From: Candidatus Alistipes excrementipullorum
Lineage (GTDB): Bacteria; Bacteroidota; Bacteroidia; Bacteroidales; Rikenellaceae
Reading direction: 5' to 3'
Length of the DNA: 17,810 nucleotides
Assembly (NCBI GenBank): GCA_019113665.1
Contig: DXGW01000037.1
Location: 1-17,810 of the forward strand
Within the stretch, counting starts at the first letter, position 1; each line of letters opens with the position of its first letter. Both the position numbers and the translations under genes were made by a program. Positions 13,489-17,810 of this stretch are shown here, piece after piece. Below the pieces are notes generated by a model. That model was given only the letters and a program-made list of their open reading frames with translations, had not been told where the DNA came from and did not search any database.

Positions 13489-15609
13489 CTAAAGGTTTCC
13501 GAGCGTGTAGTCGATCATTTTCTGGCGAATGTTCGCCGTATCGTCAGGCATCATCGAATGGTTCTGGTCGGTGTAGATCATCATGTCGTAGCTTTTGCCT
13601 GCGCGGTTGAGGGCACGTGTGAGTTCCATCGTATTCTGCAGGTGTACGTTGTCGTCGGCCGAGCCGTGCATGATGAGCAGCCTGGTACGGTCGGCAAGCC
13701 TCTCCGCGAAGTTGATGGGGGAGTTGTCGTCGTACCCTGCGGCGTTCTCCTGCGGCAGGCCGTTGTAGATCTCCGTGTATATCGTGTCGTAGTACCTCCA
13801 CGATGTTACGGGAGCCACGGCTATGGCCATCTTGAACAGCCCGTCACCCTTGAAGGCGCAGCCGAGGGCCATGAATCCGCCGTACGACCAGCCGTAGATG
13901 CCTATGCGGTCGGGGTCGACATACTCCTGGCGGGCCATGTAGCGGGCCAGGGACAACTGGTCCTCGACTTCGATCTCGCCGAGACGCCCGTATGTCGCCT
14001 TCTTGAAACGTTCGCCGCGTCCGCCGGTGCCGCGTCCGTCTGTGCAGACGACGATATATCCGTGTTCGGGCAGGGCATCTTCCCAGTCCGCGTTCCAACG
14101 GTCGAGAACCTCCTGCGAACCGGGACCGGAGTATTGGGTGAGCAGTACGGGGTAGCGTTCCGCCGGGTCGAAGTCAAGCGGCCGCACAATGTAGGCATTG
14201 AGCGTGTCGCCGCGTTCGGTCGTGAAGGTGAAGAACTCCTTCTGCGGGCGTTTGCCGAATGCCGCGACGGCCGGGCGGTTGTCCCTGAGCGTGTCGACGG
14301 TCTTGCCGTCGGAGGTGTGCACCGTGACTATGCCGGGAGTCGTCGCCGACGAAAATGTCGATATGTAGTAGCGCATGCCTTTGCTCGGATTGACGGTGCA
14401 GTACCCCTCTTCCGGTGTGAGCCTGCGTTTGTCCCTGCCGTCGAGACGTATGGAGTAGAGAGTGCGGCGCAGAGGCGAAGGCTCGGCAGAGATGTACCAC
14501 ACTCTTTTGCCGTCGCTGCCTGCAAGCTGCGTAACCTCCCACTGCCCGGCGGTGATGGCATTGAGGCGCCCGCGGCGCATGCTGTGGAGGTAGAGATGCA
14601 TGTATCCCGTCGAGGTCTCCTCGCGTACGATGAAACGGTCGTCGTCGATGAACATCACGTCGTCGGCGCTCTTGCGCTCGACATATTGCGGCGCTTTTTC
14701 GTCGTATATGACCTTTTGGACGCCGTCGCGGTCTACGACAATCTCGAAGCGGTCCTGCTTGCGGCTGACGCGGAAGAAGTAGAGTCCGCCGTCGGGCGTC
14801 CAGCCCAGCGACGAGATGTACTGGTCGGTTTCGGGTCCGACGTCGACCTTGCGCCTGCTGCCGTCGGCCAGGTTGTAAACCCACAGCTCGACGGTCGAAT
14901 TGGTGTCGCCGGCCTTGGGGTATTTGAACGAGTAGGCCTTGTCGTAGAGGTTGCCGTCGTACCGCATCATCTCGAACAACGGCACGCGGCTCTCGTCGAA
15001 ACGCAGGTAGGCTATCTGCCTGCTGTCGGGCGAGAAGGCGTATGCCCGCGTGAATCCGAACTCCTCCTCGTACACCCAGTCCGTCGTCCCGTTGATGATG
15101 CTGTTCCACTCTCCGTCGTCTGTCACGGACTTGACGCTGCCCGTGGTGATGTCGTAGAGGTGGAGATTGTTGCCGCGGGCGAATGCCAGCGTCCGGCCGT
15201 CGGGCGAGAAAGACACGTCGCGGGCATCTTCGAGTATGCGGCGCGGAGTGCCGCCGACCTCGGCGATATAGTAGTTTGCCGTATATGAATGGCGGTATAT
15301 CGGGCGCGACCCCTCGGCTGCGGCCGTAAGTATGTAACGCTCGTCCGGCGAGAAGGCGTAGTCGACATAGCCGAACGGTACCTTCAGAAGAAGCTGCTCA
15401 TCGGGGCGGCCGTCGTATCCGCGCATGGCGATGCCCTGTCCGTTGCGGAATGTATAATGCAGGCCGTCGGCCGTGGAACGCAGGCCTGAAATGCCTCGGT
15501 TGGCGTTGCGCAGGGCTGCGATCTGTGAGTATTCACCCTGTGCCGAAACGGTTGCGGCCGTGCAGATGAGTGCTGCGGCCGCAATGATGTTTTTCATATG
15601 TCCGAACAT
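13489..15609 (-). CDS. Dipeptidyl peptidase IV (S9B), exported
   Basis: Releases X-Pro or X-Ala dipeptides from peptide N-termini, probably in the periplasm. The 706-residue protein has a signal peptide ending V-S-A-Q (about residue 24), then a beta-propeller with the substrate-anchoring acids in D-W-V-Y-E-E-E-F (177-184). The C-terminal alpha/beta-hydrolase carries the full triad: Ser575 in G-W-S-Y-G-G, Asp652 in H-G-S-A-D-D-N-V-H, and His684 in Q-N-H-S-M. ATG 15609 was kept because an A-rich stretch lies just before it; ATG 15597, four codons in, gives a tidier signal peptide (M-K-N-I-I) and is equally possible. It follows the 15650-16336 gene by 40 bases. Confidence 0.95.
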   Translation of the reverse strand: MFGHMKNIIAAAALICTAATVSAQGEYSQIAALRNANRGISGLRSTADGLHYTFRNGQGIAMRGYDGRPDEQLLLKVPFGYVDYAFSPDERYILTAAAEGSRPIYRHSYTANYYIAEVGGTPRRILEDARDVSFSPDGRTLAFARGNNLHLYDITTGSVKSVTDDGEWNSIINGTTDWVYEEEFGFTRAYAFSPDSRQIAYLRFDESRVPLFEMMRYDGNLYDKAYSFKYPKAGDTNSTVELWVYNLADGSRRKVDVGPETDQYISSLGWTPDGGLYFFRVSRKQDRFEIVVDRDGVQKVIYDEKAPQYVERKSADDVMFIDDDRFIVREETSTGYMHLYLHSMRRGRLNAITAGQWEVTQLAGSDGKRVWYISAEPSPLRRTLYSIRLDGRDKRRLTPEEGYCTVNPSKGMRYYISTFSSATTPGIVTVHTSDGKTVDTLRDNRPAVAAFGKRPQKEFFTFTTERGDTLNAYIVRPLDFDPAERYPVLLTQYSGPGSQEVLDRWNADWEDALPEHGYIVVCTDGRGTGGRGERFKKATYGRLGEIEVEDQLSLARYMARQEYVDPDRIGIYGWSYGGFMALGCAFKGDGLFKMAIAVAPVTSWRYYDTIYTEIYNGLPQENAAGYDDNSPINFAERLADRTRLLIMHGSADDNVHLQNTMELTRALNRAGKSYDMMIYTDQNHSMMPDDTANIRQKMIDYTLGNL

Positions 15610-15649
15610 GTTGTCTCTTTTTGTTTCACGTCTGGCGGTAATCCGCGTA

Positions 15650-16336
15650 TCAGATGTCGTCCACGTTGAAGTCGTAGCCCATGCGTTTGCCCGTTACGAA
15701 CTTCGAGTTGTCCATCTTGGTGTTGAACTGGTCGAGCGTGACGCGTTTGTTGTTCTCGTATGGAGGCATCAGCAGGTCGAAGTTGATGGCGTAGTATATG
15801 GCCGTCTCGACTATTGCCACAAGGGCGCCGCGGTCTATGTCGCTCTTGCCGAAGCCCATCGGGCGCACGAGGGTCTGACGTTTGCCTTCGACGAAGAACT
15901 TGCGTTCGCGGTTGATGAATATGCGGCCTATGAGGTATCCGTCGTCGGCGTTGCGGTTGAACTTGAACGAGTCCGACAGGAAGTTGTAGATGTTGATGAC
16001 GCCGCAGTACGAATTGGCCTTGTCGGCCTGTACGTAGGGGTTCTGCCAGATGATGTGGTTCGAGTCGAACTCGAAGACGTCGGTGTGCATCTGGAAAATC
16101 AGTATGTCGCTGGCTATCTGCAACTGTGCCTCGAACTTGCCGCGGTCGCGGTATTCGAGCTTCACACGTTTGTCGAGCTTGCCTTCAAGGGCGTCGTCCA
16201 TCTCCGATGCCATCTCGAAAAGCGTATCCTTCAACTCGTTGAACGTGGCGAATGTGTTGTCGAAGACTTTCTGCTTGATGGTCGATTTTTCGACTATCGT
16301 CGTCAATATCCTCTCACGGAGCGATTGTGTGGTCAT
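15650..16336 (-). CDS. Conserved Bacteroidetes protein of unknown function
   Basis: A 228-residue soluble protein with no signal peptide or membrane segment. I cannot assign a domain, although the sequence has the look of a hypothetical protein widely kept in Bacteroidetes. The N-terminal third is helical and charged (T-F-N-E-L-K-D-T-L-F-E-M-A-S-E-M). The middle has distinctive runs: I-L-I-F-Q-M-H-T-D-V-F-E-F-D (about 78-91), H-I-I-W-Q-N-P-Y-V, S-Y-C-G-V-I-N-I-Y-N-F-L-S-D-S-F-K and G-Y-L-I-G-R-I-F-I-N. The end is N-S-K-F-V-T-G-K-R-M-G-Y-D-F-N. It sits 19 bases downstream of the glucosaminidase gene, so the two probably share the promoter at 17357-17387. Confidence 0.85.
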   Translation of the reverse strand: MTTQSLRERILTTIVEKSTIKQKVFDNTFATFNELKDTLFEMASEMDDALEGKLDKRVKLEYRDRGKFEAQLQIASDILIFQMHTDVFEFDSNHIIWQNPYVQADKANSYCGVINIYNFLSDSFKFNRNADDGYLIGRIFINRERKFFVEGKRQTLVRPMGFGKSDIDRGALVAIVETAIYYAINFDLLMPPYENNKRVTLDQFNTKMDNSKFVTGKRMGYDFNVDDI

Positions 16337-16355
16337 ATCGGTTGAGTTTTTGTCG

Positions 16356-17333
16356 TTAGCGTATCTTTATGCTTTGTCCGTTGTTGAGCTTGCAGTCGGT
16401 GCGTACGCCGTTGAGCTTGGCGAGCGACTTGAGCCGTATGCCGTAGGACTGTGAAAGCGAGTAGAGTGTCTCGTTCTGCCGGACCGTATGGAGCAGCGAG
16501 TTGCCTTCCCAGCGTTTGCGCTTGCGCTCGATGAATACGATGTCGCCCTTTTTGGGCTGCGCATCTTTTGCCACGTCGTTGAAGCGCCGCAGGTTCTTCG
16601 GCGACACCATGAACAGCGATGCCAGGTGTTCGTACCGGTCGCCCTCCTTCGCTATTATGTAGCAAACGTTGTTCGTGCGGTAAACATTGTATCCGCGGTG
16701 TGCGTTTATGGTTACGCGGTACGAATCGGGGTCTATGCCGTCGGCGGCGACGGCCGTCTCGATCTCCTCGGAGGTTGCGCCGTGGGCTTCGGCGTAGAGT
16801 TTGTTGCCGTCCTCGCGGTCGAGCAGGTAGAGCTTGTTCTCCTCGATTATGCGGATCAGGCGGTCGGCATAGTCCGGGGCCGTGGCGTAGCCCGCAGCCT
16901 TGAGTCCGCGCGCCCAACTCTTGTAGTCGGTCGACGAGTAGACGAACAGCGAGTCGTAGCGCGGCTGCTTGTCGAGGAACTCTGCGTGGTCGAGGTACGA
17001 CTCCTCCACGGTGTCGTACTTGCGGAAACATTCGCCCTTGGCGTCGTCGTCATGGAATACGGTCTCGCCCTTCCAGTCGCGCTTGCACTTGATGCCGAAG
17101 TGGTTGTTCGACACGCGCGACAGGTAGCTGTTGCCGCATGATGATTCGAGTATGCCCTGGGCAAGTGTGATGCTTGCCGGTATTCCGTATCGCTCCATGT
17201 GGGCGATGGCTATGCCCTTGTACATGTCGATGTACTCTTCGCGCGTTGTTTGGGTCTGTTCCTGGGCGAGGAGCGTACATGGCAGAACCGCCAACAAAAC
17301 AATGGAAAGTATTGTTTTTTTCGAAAGATTCAT
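16356..17333 (-). CDS. Exported glucosaminidase with two LysM domains
   Basis: Peptidoglycan hydrolase predicted to cut N-acetylglucosaminyl bonds in the cell wall. Of 325 residues, 1-23 are a signal peptide (ending L-L-A-Q). A GH73/FlgJ-like glucosaminidase domain follows (about 32-170), with the catalytic Glu63 in Q-G-I-L-E-S-S-C-G-N-S and a conserved N-N-H-F-G-I-K-C. The family's Y-D-T-V-E-E-S-Y-x-D-H and A-G-Y-A-T-A-P-D-Y segments are present. Two LysM peptidoglycan-binding domains end the protein (about 224-269 and 281-325, the second with H-T-V-R-Q-N-E-T-L-Y-S-L-S). It is the first gene of the minus-strand run. Its 5' end overlaps the upstream half of an opposing promoter. Confidence 0.94.
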   Translation of the reverse strand: MNLSKKTILSIVLLAVLPCTLLAQEQTQTTREEYIDMYKGIAIAHMERYGIPASITLAQGILESSCGNSYLSRVSNNHFGIKCKRDWKGETVFHDDDAKGECFRKYDTVEESYLDHAEFLDKQPRYDSLFVYSSTDYKSWARGLKAAGYATAPDYADRLIRIIEENKLYLLDREDGNKLYAEAHGATSEEIETAVAADGIDPDSYRVTINAHRGYNVYRTNNVCYIIAKEGDRYEHLASLFMVSPKNLRRFNDVAKDAQPKKGDIVFIERKRKRWEGNSLLHTVRQNETLYSLSQSYGIRLKSLAKLNGVRTDCKLNNGQSIKIR

Positions 17334-17341
17334 TATCTTTG
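17311..17341 (+). promoter_or_regulatory. Promoter of the DUF4254 gene
   Basis: TATCTTTG at 17334-17341 matches TAnnTTTG, with ATTG (17311-17314) 19 bases upstream. The upstream half lies inside the first codons of the glucosaminidase gene. Predicted leader about 75 bases. Confidence 0.68.
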
Positions 17342-17356
17342 TATTAACATCAAGGG

Positions 17357-17387
17357 CAAAGATACGCTTTTTGCCCGAAAAAACAAC
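17357..17387 (-). promoter_or_regulatory. Promoter of the glucosaminidase operon
   Basis: On the minus strand 17364-17357 reads TATCTTTG, with GTTG (17387-17384) 19 bases upstream. Predicted leader about 18 bases. It faces the plus-strand promoter at 17311-17341. Confidence 0.68.
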
Positions 17388-17422
17388 ATAAAATACATAA
17401 CCCTAATAAGAGTCCTGACAGT

Positions 17423-17810
17423 ATGTTTACAGAAAACGCCATGCGTATCTTTGACCGCTCGGTCGAGGATTACCATCGTTTCGATGACGTGGATCATGCC
17501 GAGGAGAATCCGTATGCCGAGGGTTCTCTCGATTATTTGTTGTACAAGAAGAACTGGATAGATGCCGTGCAGTGGCATCTCGAAGATATCATACGCGATC
17601 CGGCTATAGACCCGGTCGAGGCCCTGAAGATCAAACGCCGCATCGACGCTTCGAATCAGGTGCGCACCGACATGGTGGAGTACATAGATTCCTATCTGCT
17701 CGACAAGTACAAGGATGTAAAGACTGCACCCGATGCCCGTATCAATACGGAGACGCCCGCATGGGCGATCGACCGCCTGTCGATCCTGGCGCTGAAGATC
17801 TATCACATGC
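17423..17810 (+). CDS. DUF4254 family protein, C-terminus cut by window edge
   Basis: Function unknown; the family is typical of Bacteroidetes. The 129 visible residues contain the characteristic segments Y-H-x-x-D-D-V (about 17-23), N-P-Y-A-E-G-S-L-D-Y-L-L-Y-K-K-N-W-I-D, V-Q-W-H-L-E-D-I-I-R-D-P-x-I-D-P, and K-I-K-R-R-I-D-A-S-N-Q-x-R-T-D-M-V-E-Y-I-D. The protein looks soluble and helical, with no signal peptide. The start at 17423 is the first ATG after the promoter and fits the family N-terminus; an in-frame ATG at 17441 is a weaker alternative. In some genomes this family lies near glycosyltransferase or lipopolysaccharide genes, but nothing here tests that. Confidence 0.88.
   Translation, partial: MFTENAMRIFDRSVEDYHRFDDVDHAEENPYAEGSLDYLLYKKNWIDAVQWHLEDIIRDPAIDPVEALKIKRRIDASNQVRTDMVEYIDSYLLDKYKDVKTAPDARINTETPAWAIDRLSILALKIYHM

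Noticed and set aside
13345..15288. 647-codon plus-strand open frame opposite the dipeptidyl peptidase gene
   Set aside because: It is a shadow: the minus-strand protein has a full catalytic triad and signal peptide, while this frame gives low-complexity Val/Arg/Gly/Asp text with no recognisable domain. High GC content and rarity of certain codons keep the antisense frame open.
1..17810. CRISPR array, tRNA or rRNA genes, insertion sequences, toxin-antitoxin or phage-defence genes
   Set aside because: No regularly spaced repeats, cloverleaf-like segments, transposase motifs or defence domains were found on either strand.

Overview
The window reads as a core chromosomal segment of a high-GC Bacteroidales species, most likely Alistipes or a close relative in Rikenellaceae. 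The evidence is an apparent GC content well above 50%, a set of promoters of the Bacteroidetes type (TAnnTTTG at about -7, often with nTTG 19 bases upstream), signal peptides ending in A-Q, and families typical of this phylum (DUF4837, DUF3667, DUF4254, S9 peptidases). The genus is an inference. No tRNA, rRNA, CRISPR array, transposase, phage gene or defence system was seen.

Layout. 1-1887 (-): C-terminally cut prolyl oligopeptidase lipoprotein. 1888-2033: divergent promoter region, partly palindromic, followed by a leader hairpin. 2034-3600 (+): dapD and birA, a probable two-gene operon. 3695-4072 (+): gcvH with its own promoter and a strong terminator. 4197-4718 (-): small exported protein of unknown function. 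4719-5152: gene-free stretch holding a 118-base imperfect palindrome and the efp terminator. 5153-7001 (-): polysaccharide deacetylase, ubiX and efp (efp has its own promoter). 7106-8122 (+): DUF4837 lipoprotein, ending 2 bases from the convergent outer-membrane beta-barrel gene, which lies downstream of a cardiolipin synthase (10109 to 8125, -). 10245-10721 (+): greA. 10855-12483 (+): zinc-ribbon membrane protein of the DUF3667 type. 12571-17333 (-): a run of five genes in the order LysM glucosaminidase, conserved unknown, dipeptidyl peptidase IV, rubredoxin and Fe-superoxide dismutase. 17423-17810 (+): start of a DUF4254 gene.

How the genes fit together. Most of the content is housekeeping: diaminopimelate/lysine synthesis, biotinylation, glycine cleavage, translation elongation (EF-P), transcript cleavage (GreA) and prenyl-FMN synthesis. 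A second theme is the cell envelope: glucosaminidase, deacetylase, cardiolipin synthase, beta-barrel protein and lipoproteins. A third is peptide use, with S9A and S9B peptidases that fit an asaccharolytic, proteolytic gut anaerobe. The rubredoxin-SOD pair fits oxygen defence in an anaerobe.

I did not find a clear undescribed system. The signals most worth checking are non-coding: the 118-base palindromic element at 4808-4925, the near-palindromic divergent promoter at 1920-1956, and the face-to-face promoters at 17311-17387. A conserved unknown gene at 15650-16336 also deserves attention.
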